From Bradyrhizobium iriomotense (lineage in GTDB: Bacteria; Pseudomonadota; Alphaproteobacteria; Rhizobiales; Xanthobacteraceae): a stretch of 60,377 nucleotides of DNA. Position 1 is the first letter of the stretch. Every line of letters starts with the position of its first letter. The notes beneath the pieces were generated by a model, which made no database searches, was not told where the DNA came from, and was given only the letters and a program-made list of their open reading frames with translations. Below, one piece after another: positions 25,675-34,523 of the stretch. Location: NCBI RefSeq assembly GCF_018129405.1, contig NZ_JAFCLP010000033.1, forward strand, positions 1 through 60,377. The letters run 5' to 3'. The translations under genes and the position numbers were made by a program.

Positions 25675-26793
25675 ATGAAGCCCGAACTGCCGACAGGAAA
25701 AACCCAGGCGCCACGGCAAGGACAACTGCTGCAGTTGAACTGGATCCGTGGCATCGCGGCGCTGCTCGTCGTGGCCTATCACTGCGAGGTGACCATGCTG
25801 ATGCCGAAATATTTCGGCACCAGCACTTTTCCATTGTTCAAGGCGGGCCATTCGGGCGTTCAGCTGTTTTTCGTCCTGAGCGGCTTCGTCATCTACCTCG
25901 CGCATCATCGCGATTCCGAGGGTAACGGCAGCGCCATCGCCCGGTTCGTGGCAAAACGCTTTCGCCGCCTCTATCCGTCGCTTTGGATCGTGCTCGTCCC
26001 CCTGATCATCCTGTCGTTTCTCGGCTTCGCCACGAGAGTGCCGAGCGGCAGCGACGTCACACTGTCGCTGCTGATCCTCCCCGTGAAGGAAGAGGTCATC
26101 CTGGCTACGGAATGGACACTTCGCCATGAAATTCTCTTCTACGCGATGTTCGCCGTCTTCCTGTGGAATCGACGAATTGGATTCGGCCTTCTGATCGCAT
26201 GGGGCCTGGTCGGTCTGCCTCTCGCTCTGGTCGACGGGAAGGGCTGGTTGATCGATTTCATCTTCAACAACAACCACCTGCTTTTCCTGGCAGGGGCTGG
26301 CATCGCGTGGCTCTATGTTCGCGGATATTCCGCCGGCAGCCCGTTTTTCCTCGTCGCCGGCCTGATCGTCTTCGCCGTCACGTTCTACTTCGGGATCTCG
26401 AAGCAGATTCCCGCAAAGGCGGAGCTGCTGCTGTTCGGGCTTGGCGCGGCGGGTATCATCTACGGCGCGTGTTCGATGCCATACCTGAACCGGCGAATTG
26501 CCCCGCTGGAGGAGGCAGGCGCGGCGTCATATGCGCTCTATCTCATCCACTATCCGCTGATCTCACTGCTCGTGAAGATCGCGGTCAAGATCGACCAGTC
26601 GGTCGCGATACCGCACGCCGTGTATTTTGTGGCGATCCTGGTCATCTGCCAGCTGGCGGCCTTCGCTTTCCATCGCCTGATAGAAGCCCCCCTGCTGAAT
26701 GCCCGCTCGATGCAGAACCTGTTTGCCCCCACGAAGACCGCTACGGTCGCATCGAACTACCAGGGACGCGCGCCGGCACCGTCGTCTGACTAA
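25675..26793 (+). CDS. Acyltransferase 3 family (2)
   Basis: A 372-residue membrane acyltransferase. Motifs are LNWIRGIAALLVVAYHCEV (catalytic His), GHSGVQLFFVLSGFVIYLA, KRFRRLYPSLWIVL and TEWTLRHEILFYAMF, plus about ten helices. It is probably an O-acetyl or O-acyl transferase for a sugar of the repeat unit. The ATG at 25675 follows a GAGGGAAG ribosome site at somewhat long spacing. It follows the GT2 gene on the same strand and ends 85 bases from a convergent GT4, so it closes this plus-strand group. Related in family, but not closely in sequence, to the acyltransferases at 9379 and 42511. Confidence 0.92.
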   Translation: MKPELPTGKTQAPRQGQLLQLNWIRGIAALLVVAYHCEVTMLMPKYFGTSTFPLFKAGHSGVQLFFVLSGFVIYLAHHRDSEGNGSAIARFVAKRFRRLYPSLWIVLVPLIILSFLGFATRVPSGSDVTLSLLILPVKEEVILATEWTLRHEILFYAMFAVFLWNRRIGFGLLIAWGLVGLPLALVDGKGWLIDFIFNNNHLLFLAGAGIAWLYVRGYSAGSPFFLVAGLIVFAVTFYFGISKQIPAKAELLLFGLGAAGIIYGACSMPYLNRRIAPLEEAGAASYALYLIHYPLISLLVKIAVKIDQSVAIPHAVYFVAILVICQLAAFAFHRLIEAPLLNARSMQNLFAPTKTATVASNYQGRAPAPSSD

Positions 26794-26877
26794 TCGTCGC
26801 CGCCACGTCCCTGGCGCGCTTCAGATCGCGGTTGCTGCGTCGGGCTGCTCGCCGCCTGCCCGTGGCATGAGACGCGG

Positions 26878-27951
26878 CTATATCGAGTTCAGCAACGCGA
26901 GAGCCGAGGAGGTCCAGGTATATTGTGCCAGCCGGCCAGCCTGACGTTGTTGCTCGGCAGCAGACAGCGGTCCCTTCTCGATCCGATCGAGCATCAGACG
27001 CGACAATTGGCCTGCATCGGTTGGGCTGCAATATTCGGCCGCATCACCGCAAATTTCGCGCAGCACGGCGATATCCGACGCGATCACCGGGCAGCCGAAT
27101 AGCATCGCCTCGAGCGGAGGCACGCCGAAGCCCTCGTAGAAGCTTGGGAAGATCAATGCCGCCGCGTGCTGGTACAGTGCGGCGATCGCCTCATCGGAGA
27201 TCTGCCCGACACGCACCACGCGCTCATCGGCGATCGGACCGGAGTGCCGGAAGACGCGTTCATCCTGCCCGCCGACGATCACGAGCCGATGGGTTGCCGG
27301 GATCGACTTGATTGCGTCCGTTGCGAGCCGGATGTTCTTGTTCTTTTTCGTCGACCCGATCGCCAGGAAATACTTGCCCTGACCGAGCTCGAACCGCTCG
27401 AGGATCGAAGGGGCCGGTTTGACTCCCGCCAGATGTTCCGCGCTGTTCGAGCAGACCGTAATGGCATCCGGCGGGACACCGAGCACAGCCGAGAGCTCGC
27501 TCCGGGAGAACTTCGACACGGTGATGAGGTTCGCGGTCCTCGCATAAAGCCATCCAAGGCCGCGATGGAAGGACGCATAGCTGCGGCTGAAGAACTCGGG
27601 ATGACGAAACACCTGCGCATCATGGATTACGATATGATGCCGGCGATGGAGCACGGGCCCGGAATTGGCGAGGCTGATGAGCGTACCGCTCCGCGCCGCC
27701 ATTGCGAGATCGATCTGGTCCCAGGCGTGTCCCGTTCGCGTTCCGACCCTTTCAATGCGGATGTGCTTCAGCGCAAGACGTTCCTCGGCATTCGAAGGCA
27801 CCAGCAGGGTCCAGCGTGCGTCGCTCAGCCCGGCAGGCAGTTGCTGCCGATCGATCAATTGATCGATTGCCTTGACGATTTCCGCGGCAAACCGCTGAAC
27901 ACCGCTCAGGGACTGCGAGAGGAACCGACCATTGAGGAAGACATCAGCCAT
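26878..27951 (-). CDS. Glycosyltransferase family 4 (4)
   Basis: A 357-residue GT-B enzyme with NGRFLSQSLSGVQRFAAEIV at the N-terminus (the SGVQR loop of mannosyltransferase-like GT4s), HDAQVFRHPEFFSRSY, then YFLAIGSTKKNKNIRLATDA and the donor motif PSFYEGFGVPPLEAM in the C-domain. This layout is close to WbdA/MtfB-type mannosyltransferases. The gene is last of three on the minus strand (GT4, methyltransferase, this one), 20 bases after the methyltransferase stop. With gmd at the left edge, a GDP-sugar donor is plausible but is inference. Confidence 0.9.
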   Translation of the reverse strand: MADVFLNGRFLSQSLSGVQRFAAEIVKAIDQLIDRQQLPAGLSDARWTLLVPSNAEERLALKHIRIERVGTRTGHAWDQIDLAMAARSGTLISLANSGPVLHRRHHIVIHDAQVFRHPEFFSRSYASFHRGLGWLYARTANLITVSKFSRSELSAVLGVPPDAITVCSNSAEHLAGVKPAPSILERFELGQGKYFLAIGSTKKNKNIRLATDAIKSIPATHRLVIVGGQDERVFRHSGPIADERVVRVGQISDEAIAALYQHAAALIFPSFYEGFGVPPLEAMLFGCPVIASDIAVLREICGDAAEYCSPTDAGQLSRLMLDRIEKGPLSAAEQQRQAGRLAQYTWTSSALALLNSI

Positions 27952-27971
27952 GCTTCAACGACTTCGGCGGC

Positions 27972-28709
27972 TTATGTCGGGTTCGAACGGCTGAGAACCA
28001 TGAGGGACCATCCGCCCACGAGTCGAACCGTGGCGTCGGGAGCGGCACGAAACGCCAATCGCCGTGGCCATGCGGCCAGCCGCTTCTTCCAGGTCTTGTA
28101 CGACTGGTCGATCGCCCAGGCCGTATAGAAGCTGTCAATCGTCTCCAGGCCGGATTCCGCAATCATCGACAACGCGCTGTCCCGGGAGAAATAATGGATA
28201 TGTCCCAACGCGCGACGGGCTTCTGGCAACACCCAACCGCGCCCGACCGCAAGCGCATTCATGTCGAGTGGAACATGGATGACCTGCCAACGCGACATGG
28301 TCCGCATCGCCCTGAGGAATTCAAACGGATTTTCCACGTGCTCCACCACGTCGATTGCCATGGTCACGTCGAACTGCTTCCCGCTTTGGAAAGCATTCTC
28401 CATGCTGAAGCTCAGGTTTTCGGACGCCCGTTTGCGCGACAGGTCGTGAGCATAGGGCGAGACCTCAAATCCTTCCATTCTCGATTGCGGATAATGCCTG
28501 GACAGGATTCCGACGATCGCACCCGTCCCGCAGCCTATGTCGGCAAGCGTGCTCCACTCGATATGATTACGCTCCAGGATCGTCCGGATATGCGCAGCCT
28601 TCCACGGCGCGTCGTCCTCATGCCAGTCCGGATTGTCGACCGCGTAGTCGTCCTGCCTGTACCTGCTTGTTGCGCCGGCCACCGGCTGCTCAGTCGAGTG
28701 GGAATTCAT
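27972..28709 (-). CDS. Class I SAM-dependent methyltransferase
   Basis: A 245-residue protein with SAM motif I LADIGCGTGAIVGIL, the acidic FEVSPYAHDLS loop, and VTMAIDVVEHVENPFEFLRA, a signature of the UbiG/Methyltransf_11 group. The C-terminal part (IHYFSRDSALSMIAESGL) is shared with methyltransferases found in polysaccharide loci. It may methylate a sugar of the repeat unit or act on a lipid-linked intermediate. Its ATG overlaps the stop of the upstream GT4 (ATGA), so it is translationally coupled within a three-gene minus-strand operon. Target unknown. Confidence 0.87.
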   Translation of the reverse strand: MNSHSTEQPVAGATSRYRQDDYAVDNPDWHEDDAPWKAAHIRTILERNHIEWSTLADIGCGTGAIVGILSRHYPQSRMEGFEVSPYAHDLSRKRASENLSFSMENAFQSGKQFDVTMAIDVVEHVENPFEFLRAMRTMSRWQVIHVPLDMNALAVGRGWVLPEARRALGHIHYFSRDSALSMIAESGLETIDSFYTAWAIDQSYKTWKKRLAAWPRRLAFRAAPDATVRLVGGWSLMVLSRSNPT

Positions 28710-29917
28710 GCCGGTTGCGTCCTCACTTTTTCGTAGAAGGCAACAACGCGCCGCCCCAGACTATCCTGATCGAATTCTTGCATGGCTGCGTCGGCGCTGT
28801 CCTTGTAGGCGTCGAGACGCTCCGGATGATCAAGTATTCCCTCTATCGCCGCGCTCCAGGCTCTTACATCGCCGGCCTCCACAAGGACACCGTTTTTCTC
28901 GTGTATGACGAGCTCCGGTATTCCGCCCGCGTTGCTTCCCATGACGGGAAGGCCGCGCCCGAGAGCTTCGATGATCACGCCGGGCGAGTTTTCGAACCAT
29001 ACGGACGGCACGAGAAGGAGGTCGCTTTGCATCATCCGGTCGGTGACGTCCTGGACCGAAACATGCCCGGTGAATTCGACCCAGCGATGATGGCCAAAGC
29101 GCCGCTTGAGATCGTCCTCGCTAGGGCCGGTCCCCACCAGCGTCAGCTTGAAATCATGGCGCGCCGCGAGCGGCTCGATGGCCTCGAGCAGAACGTACAA
29201 TCCTTTGGATTCATGCAGTCGACCGACATACAGGAAACGGACGGTCTTCGACGCGTTTCTCTCGACCGTCGGGGTGGGCGATTTGTTGGGATTGAGGATA
29301 TGGGCCTGGGCCCAGCCCTGGAGCGGCTGAAGCGCCGACAAACGGCGAAGAATGGCGAGCGAAGGCGACACGAACCCCAGCCGTGGAACGGAGCGGAGGA
29401 ACGCGAGTTTCGCTCTGGACGAAAACGCGCACGGTGCGCATAGACTTTCGCATTCCCGGCCGTCCCTGAACATTGCCATCCTCACGCAAGCAAGGCTGAG
29501 ATCGTGCAGCGTGACGACGACCGGGATGTTCCTCGCACCGATCGCGCGAAGGGCATTCCAGCCGAGGCCTTGCAGGACGTGGATACTGACCAGATCGGGG
29601 CTAAACTCGTCGAGCACCTGACGCATGATCCGTTCGTTACGAGGATCAAAATGGTCTTGAAGATGCCAGACGGATTTCTGTAAACCGCCTTTCTGAGCCG
29701 CTTCAAACACGGTGTACGGCCGAGGCATATGAAAGCGCCAGACTTTGAGACCGTCAACGATCGCCCCCCTCACCTCATCCGCGGGCGTCGGCGCTGTGGT
29801 CAGGACGGCGACCTCATGGCCGTTCGCATGGAGCCACGCCGCCAGATTGCGCGCGGAAATTTCGGCTCCACCTTGGACAAAGGGCGGAAAGAAGGCTGAG
29901 ACGAAGAGAATCCGCAT
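28706..29917 (-). CDS. Glycosyltransferase family 4 (5), paralogue of 20676-21902
   Basis: A 403-residue GT-B enzyme that opens MRILFVSAFFPPFVQGGAEI. It shares with the protein at 20676-21902 the PRPYTVFE/PRPYPIYK region, SVWHLQDHFDPRNERI, the Cys-rich ECESLCAPCAFSSRAKL insert, AHILNPNKSPTPTV, YVGRLHESKGLYVLLEAIE and the SVWFENSPGVIIEALGRGLP donor site. First gene of the three-gene minus-strand operon. Its start codon is only 33 bases from the start of a divergent PslG-like gene, so promoters or operators of the two must overlap or lie inside the genes. Probably adds a sugar to the same or a related repeat unit. Confidence 0.92.
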   Translation of the reverse strand: MRILFVSAFFPPFVQGGAEISARNLAAWLHANGHEVAVLTTAPTPADEVRGAIVDGLKVWRFHMPRPYTVFEAAQKGGLQKSVWHLQDHFDPRNERIMRQVLDEFSPDLVSIHVLQGLGWNALRAIGARNIPVVVTLHDLSLACVRMAMFRDGRECESLCAPCAFSSRAKLAFLRSVPRLGFVSPSLAILRRLSALQPLQGWAQAHILNPNKSPTPTVERNASKTVRFLYVGRLHESKGLYVLLEAIEPLAARHDFKLTLVGTGPSEDDLKRRFGHHRWVEFTGHVSVQDVTDRMMQSDLLLVPSVWFENSPGVIIEALGRGLPVMGSNAGGIPELVIHEKNGVLVEAGDVRAWSAAIEGILDHPERLDAYKDSADAAMQEFDQDSLGRRVVAFYEKVRTQPA

Positions 29918-29950
29918 GTACGTTCGTTACCTGACACAATAGAGGCGAAG

Positions 29951-31321
29951 ATGGTCCGAGCTGCGAAAATTGGGTTGGCGGTTGCATTCATCGCAGCAGG
30001 TCTGCTCTTCAGCAAAATCTATGCTGCCAATCAAACGACATCCTTCTGGGTTGGCAAGCAGCCGTTGCCCGAGCGGGCCGAGCGGCCGATCATCGGTCTT
30101 GGCGTGCACTTCGGGATAGGGGGAGAATATGGCTATTCTCCTCAAAAGTCTGCGCAGGTGTTGCGTTCCGATGCCTTCGATTCAGTCAGGGACGATCTCG
30201 CCTGGAGCCTGTTTCAGGCCGCGCCTGCGGTTGGCGGTGGGACAACACCAATTGCCCGAGAGCCAGCCAAGCTGTTTTCTTTTCTCGACCAGACCCAGGC
30301 AAGGCCATTACTCATCCTGGGTCACCCAAATCCGCTCGTTCCTGACGGCCAGCCTCCGCTGACCGATGTCGGCCGAAAGAGTTTCGCCGACTTTGCGGCG
30401 AAAGCCGTTGTGGCGACCTCCAAGCGTAACCCGATCTACGAGATCTGGAACGAATGGAATATGAACGCCGTGCTGGGGCGCCCTTTCCTGGTCGGTGAAG
30501 GCGATCCGAGCGATCCGCGCGCGGCGGCCAATTACTCTGCCCTCGCGAAGGAGGCAGTTGCCAGAATACGCAGCGTGGCGCCTCAGGCGACGGTGCTGGT
30601 CGGGGCGGTCGGAATGGATCCGGACTGGAAGTGGACCATGGCACTCGTGCGGTCCGGAGCGCTGGAAGGTGCCAGCGGCTTGTCTGTTCACCTCTACAAT
30701 CATTGCGAGCGCGAGGTGTCCAACCGGACCGCCGAGGCTGCAATACGCCAGGTGAGCACCTTGCGGAAGTTGCTGGACGCGGCCGGATCGAACGTCCCCA
30801 TCTTTGTCACAGAGGTCGGCTGGCCGACGACGTCGAAGACCTGCTCGATTTCCACGCAAATGGCGGCGAACAATATCGCGCAATTCCTGTTCTGGACGGC
30901 AGCCACACCCTGGATGAAAGGCGCCTGGATCTACCAAATGAAGGATCAAGGTCAGGATCCGGCCGCTCTCGAAGACAATTTCGGCCTGTATGACTACGCC
31001 TTCGCACCAAAGCCTGCTGCATGCGCGGCCCGCGAGGCCATTCGTGTCATCAAGGGCGCGGGCCAGATGAGGCTTGAGCAACCCTTCCCCGGTTTGTTCG
31101 TGATCGAGACAACGACATCCGCAGGAAAACAGCTGATCGCCTGGACCTCGCAAGACAACTCTTCGGCGACGTTCGAATTTCCCAACGGCACAGAAGCGGA
31201 GTTCGCGCCATTGTGCCAGCAAGGGGCGAAATCGAATACGATACGGCTGGGGCCCACTCCCGTCGTCATCAACCTGCCGACGAAAGCCCCCTTCGAGCTG
31301 AAGGCCACATTCGATCGCTGA
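29951..31321 (+). CDS. PslG-like exported glycosidase (2)
   Basis: A 456-residue clan GH-A barrel, paralogue of 21899-23344. A signal-anchor or signal peptide is clear (IGLAVAFIAAGLLFSKIYA). Catalytic Glu168 is in IYEIWNEWNMN and Glu288 in IFVTEVGWPT; DPDWKWTMALV and LSVHLYNHC are shared with the paralogue. The ATG at 29951 has an AGAGGCGAAG ribosome site. It would trim or edit the nascent polymer in the periplasm, as PslG does for Psl. It is divergent to the GT4 paralogue and convergent with the sugar-phosphate transferase. Full-length with both catalytic acids, so likely active. Confidence 0.88.
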   Translation: MVRAAKIGLAVAFIAAGLLFSKIYAANQTTSFWVGKQPLPERAERPIIGLGVHFGIGGEYGYSPQKSAQVLRSDAFDSVRDDLAWSLFQAAPAVGGGTTPIAREPAKLFSFLDQTQARPLLILGHPNPLVPDGQPPLTDVGRKSFADFAAKAVVATSKRNPIYEIWNEWNMNAVLGRPFLVGEGDPSDPRAAANYSALAKEAVARIRSVAPQATVLVGAVGMDPDWKWTMALVRSGALEGASGLSVHLYNHCEREVSNRTAEAAIRQVSTLRKLLDAAGSNVPIFVTEVGWPTTSKTCSISTQMAANNIAQFLFWTAATPWMKGAWIYQMKDQGQDPAALEDNFGLYDYAFAPKPAACAAREAIRVIKGAGQMRLEQPFPGLFVIETTTSAGKQLIAWTSQDNSSATFEFPNGTEAEFAPLCQQGAKSNTIRLGPTPVVINLPTKAPFELKATFDR

Positions 31322-31523
31322 TTCCCCCGGGGCAGATTTTCCGCCGGAGCTATCGTGCCGCGCCACGCTCGGCACGTTCGGGAGAACAGGCTTCTACGAT
31401 AACGAAGCGCGATTGCAGCCCCCACGACAAACCACGTTGCGGGGCGACACCGGCTGGTTGCGACAGGACGCATGTTCGGCGATCGTTGGCACGAACATCA
31501 TGTCAAGGGCGGCAGCGGCCCTT

Positions 31524-31542
31524 CGCCGGCCGCTGGCCGGCG
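31524..31542. terminator. GC-rich hairpin between convergent genes
   Basis: CGCCGGCC-GCT-GGCCGGCG forms a perfect 8 bp stem 16 bases past the sugar-transferase stop. No T-run follows on either strand, so a role as terminator is possible only. The rest of the 236-base gap shows nothing. Confidence 0.35.
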
Positions 31543-31557
31543 CATACAGGCGTGCCG

Positions 31558-32982
31558 TCAGTACGCTTCCTGATGGATCAAGGCCAGGGCCGTCTTGAAG
31601 ATGATCTTGATGTCGAGCCAGATGCTCCAGTTGCTGACGTACCAGACATCGTACTCGACGCGCTTTTCCATCAGATCGATCGTCGGCGTTTCTCCGCGAA
31701 ATCCATTGACCTGGGCCCAACCCGTCAGGCCCGGCTTCATATGATGGCGGTAGACGTAGTTGCTGATCATCGGATCGTAATAATTGTCATGCGCGAGCGC
31801 ATGCGGGCGCGGTCCGACCAGGGACATCTCGCCGCGCAGAACGTTCCAGAGCTGCGGCAGCTCGTCGATGCTGGTCCGCCGCAGCACGCGGCCGACACGG
31901 GTGACCCGCGCATCGCTTCTGGTCGCCTGCGTAACGACATGACCGTTCTCCGCCACGGTCATCGAGCGGAACTTCCAGATCTCGAACTGCTTGCCGTTGA
32001 AGCCGCGCCGGAACTGCTTGAAGATCACCGTGCCCTTGGAATCGAGCTTGATCATGATCGCGGCCGTCACCAGCAGCGGCGCCAGCAACAAAAGCGCGAA
32101 CGAGGCAATGCCGATGTCGAGGCAGCGCTTCTGCGCCTGCTCGAACACGCTGAGCGGCGCGCGCTGGATCTCGATCGCGACCGTGCCGCTGACGGGCTGG
32201 AACGGACGCGAGACCAGATCGGCGATCGGAAAATCCGGCAAAAGGCGGATCGGCTGGGGAACAACGCGCAGGTGCTGACTCAGCTTCTGGAGAAGCGGCA
32301 TCTCGTCCCAGTCGATCACCAGGAGATATTCTTCCACGTCGGCCGTCCGGGCCTGACGGATGATGTCGCGGATCTCGCGATCCCAGCCTGCGCCCTCCTC
32401 GGACGGCTCGAGCACGAAATGCCGCACGACGTTGAAGCCGTGCTTGCGCAGATCCTTGAAGCGGGTCGACGTGAAATCGAGCGGCTTGAGGCTGAGCAGC
32501 ACGACCTTCCGGTCGACGAGACGGCCCTTGGCATAGCTCGAGGTGAGACCCACGCGCCACAACACGCGCAGTCCGCCCAGGGCAATGCCGCCGGTCGCGG
32601 CGAAGAGCAGCGTGGTTCCGCGCGACAGATCCGCAGACGATTTGAGCAAGAACGCCTCGACGGCGAGAATGGTCAGCGAGATCACCCAGACCGCCAGGCT
32701 CTTGCGCAGCTGCCACATCGTGTTCAGCAGGCGATGGTGATCGTAGACGCCCTGGAAGTAGGCGATCATCACAAACACCGCAGCGACGACGAGACCGGCT
32801 CCGACGGATGAATCCTGCTCGACCACGAGCGCGCGATACAACCCGCTCGCTGCGAAATAGCTCAGCAGCACCGCGACGAAGTCACCGGCGATCAAGGCCA
32901 CCTGGAGGGGTCTCTGGAGGGCACCACGTCGGTTCGATATACCCGAATAATAGTTTTCCGAACCGTAAGTTGCTACAGCCAT
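31558..32982 (-). CDS. Undecaprenyl-phosphate sugar phosphotransferase (WcaJ/ExoY type)
   Basis: A 474-residue polyprenyl-phosphate hexose-1-phosphate transferase, which starts repeat-unit synthesis by loading the first sugar, often glucose. It has four to five N-terminal helices (residues about 25-135), a CoA-binding-like cytoplasmic domain with [12 protein letters not shown], one re-entrant helix ([20 protein letters not shown]) and the catalytic domain: [33 protein letters not shown] and [19 protein letters not shown]. This is the full set for the family. It is monocistronic, with a long AT-rich upstream region shared with a divergent small membrane protein gene. Glucose versus galactose as first sugar cannot be told. 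Confidence 0.95.
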   Translation of the reverse strand: MAVATYGSENYYSGISNRRGALQRPLQVALIAGDFVAVLLSYFAASGLYRALVVEQDSSVGAGLVVAAVFVMIAYFQGVYDHHRLLNTMWQLRKSLAVWVISLTILAVEAFLLKSSADLSRGTTLLFAATGGIALGGLRVLWRVGLTSSYAKGRLVDRKVVLLSLKPLDFTSTRFKDLRKHGFNVVRHFVLEPSEEGAGWDREIRDIIRQARTADVEEYLLVIDWDEMPLLQKLSQHLRVVPQPIRLLPDFPIADLVSRPFQPVSGTVAIEIQRAPLSVFEQAQKRCLDIGIASFALLLLAPLLVTAAIMIKLDSKGTVIFKQFRRGFNGKQFEIWKFRSMTVAENGHVVTQATRSDARVTRVGRVLRRTSIDELPQLWNVLRGEMSLVGPRPHALAHDNYYDPMISNYVYRHHMKPGLTGWAQVNGFRGETPTIDLMEKRVEYDVWYVSNWSIWLDIKIIFKTALALIHQEAY

Positions 32983-33324
32983 CCGAACCTCGCTGCCTCG
33001 TCACGCTCTCGCAATGCATGCGAGCATTCGATCCAAAATTTTCGACGTGCGCCGAAGTATATCTTAACTAAACAAAGCGACATTGCGGCAGTGCACCGAA
33101 AAAATCAAACCGATTTTTCTGCAACGCAGCGCCGCTGCAAGAGAATGCTCAAACTACTGTCACACACGTGACAATTATGCGGGCATCACGCCACGATTTC
33201 CGTCAAATCGCGTCATTTAAGCGCAACATGTCGCGAGCATTTGAACGGCTGTTCAACCATGCCGCTTAATCCGTTATTAGCTCGCGGCCATTAACACTCG
33301 TGACCAATTTCTGGGAGTTGTGTC
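32983..33324. promoter_or_regulatory. AT-rich divergent control region with two dyads
   Basis: A 342-base gap between the sugar-phosphate transferase (minus) and a small membrane protein (plus), clearly richer in A and T than its surroundings. It holds TGTCAC-ACAC-GTGACA (33158-33173) and TTGAAC-GGCT-GTTCAA (33241-33256), both perfect dyads with four-base spacers. They are candidate operators; the binding proteins are unknown. A variant of the second dyad recurs at 40921-40938. No gene was seen. Confidence 0.6.
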
Positions 33325-33603
33325 GTGAGTACGGTTGCCATTTTTAGCCTGTTGATCGGATCGTTGCTGGGAGGCCGATTTCGAATCTTCATCCTGCCTC
33401 CCGTTATCGTTGTCGGTGCCGCGATCCTCGGTGCCGGCTTGACCTGGCAAGGACATGATTCGGCTCACACCGTTGTCACGATTCTTGTTTTTGCGGCGGT
33501 GCTCCAGCTTGGCTATTTCTGCGGCGCGGCTGTGGTCCGCGTGCGAGCATCCGCCTATCGCGGCAAGGCCGCGCCTTCGTTCGACGGCCGGAGCTTCGGC
33601 TAG
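33325..33603 (+). CDS. Small membrane protein
   Basis: A 92-residue protein with about three hydrophobic helices (STVAIFSLLIGSLLGG, IFILPPVIVVGAAILGAGL and VVTILVFAAVLQLGYFCGAAVV) and a short polar tail. It starts at GTG 33325 with GGGAG about eight bases upstream. No family recognised. It is divergent to the initiating sugar-phosphate transferase and shares its control region, so coregulation with polysaccharide synthesis is possible. Function unknown. Confidence 0.72.
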   Translation: MSTVAIFSLLIGSLLGGRFRIFILPPVIVVGAAILGAGLTWQGHDSAHTVVTILVFAAVLQLGYFCGAAVVRVRASAYRGKAAPSFDGRSFG

Positions 33604-33770
33604 TCGGCTGGACGCGCTGGGGATCGACGGCTCGCCAAGCGGCGGGATATCGGTCAGCCGCACAAATCAACCTTATGCGCGGAAGGCAGAAAAAAGCGGC
33701 TCGTGGCGCCGCGTTTTGGTCGATAGGATATTGACATCCCGGGCGAAGCTCTCTGAAAGAGTTGCACCCC

Positions 33771-34505
33771 ATGCCCACGACCGTGCCCAAAAATTCGCCC
33801 CGGCCGAAGCTACCCAATGGCGTGCGCATCTATGCGATGAGCGACATCCACGGCTGCGCGCATCTGCTTGAGCAGATGTTTGCCGTCATTGACGCGGACA
33901 TGGCGAACAGCCGGCCCTATCGCGCCATCGAGGTCTTCCTCGGCGACTACATCGACCGCGGGCCGGATTCGCGCCACACGCTCGACCTCCTGATCAGGCG
34001 CAGCCGCCGCCGCAACACGGTGTTTCTCAAGGGCAATCACGAGGCCTATTTCACCTCGGTGCTGGAGGACCCCTCGCGCACCACCGAATGGTTTCAGTTC
34101 GGCGGGCTCCAGACCATGATGTCCTACGGCGTGTCGGCGGCGCCCGGCCTCAGCAAGGACGAACAGTCCGATCTCGTGCGCGAGCTCACATCCGCGATGC
34201 CGCCGGAGCATATCGCATTCCTGCGCCAGCTGCGGCCGACATTCACATGCGGCGATTTCTTCTTCGTCCATGCCGGGGTGCGCCCGGGCATTCCGCTCTC
34301 CGAACAGCGCGAGTCCGATCTGTTGTGGATCAGGGACGAATTCCTCCAGAGCAAGCGGCGGTTCGGCAAGTACGTCGTGCACGGCCACACGCCGGTCAAG
34401 CAGGCCGAGCTGCTGGAGAACCGCGCCAACATCGATACCGGCGCCTATGCCACCGGAAATCTGACGCTGCTGTCCATCCAGGGCAACAGCATGCTCGCGA
34501 TCTAG
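33771..34505 (+). CDS. Metallophosphoesterase of the PPP serine/threonine phosphatase type
   Basis: A 244-residue cytoplasmic phosphatase. All PPP-family metal and catalytic motifs are present: YAMSDIHGCAHL, VFLGDYIDRGPDS, VFLKGNHEAYF, FFFVHAGVRPG and YVVHGHTPV. Family members dephosphorylate proteins or bis(5'-nucleosyl) tetraphosphates. The length and the HGHTP ending fit the bacterial PrpA/ApaH-like group. The ATG at 33771 was chosen over a TTG three codons earlier. Its neighbourhood, close to a BY-kinase-dependent export locus, allows a role in protein dephosphorylation, but BY-kinases are usually countered by other phosphatase types, so this is weak. Confidence 0.88.
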   Translation: MPTTVPKNSPRPKLPNGVRIYAMSDIHGCAHLLEQMFAVIDADMANSRPYRAIEVFLGDYIDRGPDSRHTLDLLIRRSRRRNTVFLKGNHEAYFTSVLEDPSRTTEWFQFGGLQTMMSYGVSAAPGLSKDEQSDLVRELTSAMPPEHIAFLRQLRPTFTCGDFFFVHAGVRPGIPLSEQRESDLLWIRDEFLQSKRRFGKYVVHGHTPVKQAELLENRANIDTGAYATGNLTLLSIQGNSMLAI

Positions 34506-34523
34506 CGGCCTACGCCCGGCACT

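Noticed and set aside
33771-34505. Phosphatase considered as the dedicated partner of the Wzc kinase
   Set aside because: It belongs to the PPP metallophosphatase family, whereas BY-kinase partners are usually low-molecular-weight or PHP phosphatases; distance and orientation give no support.
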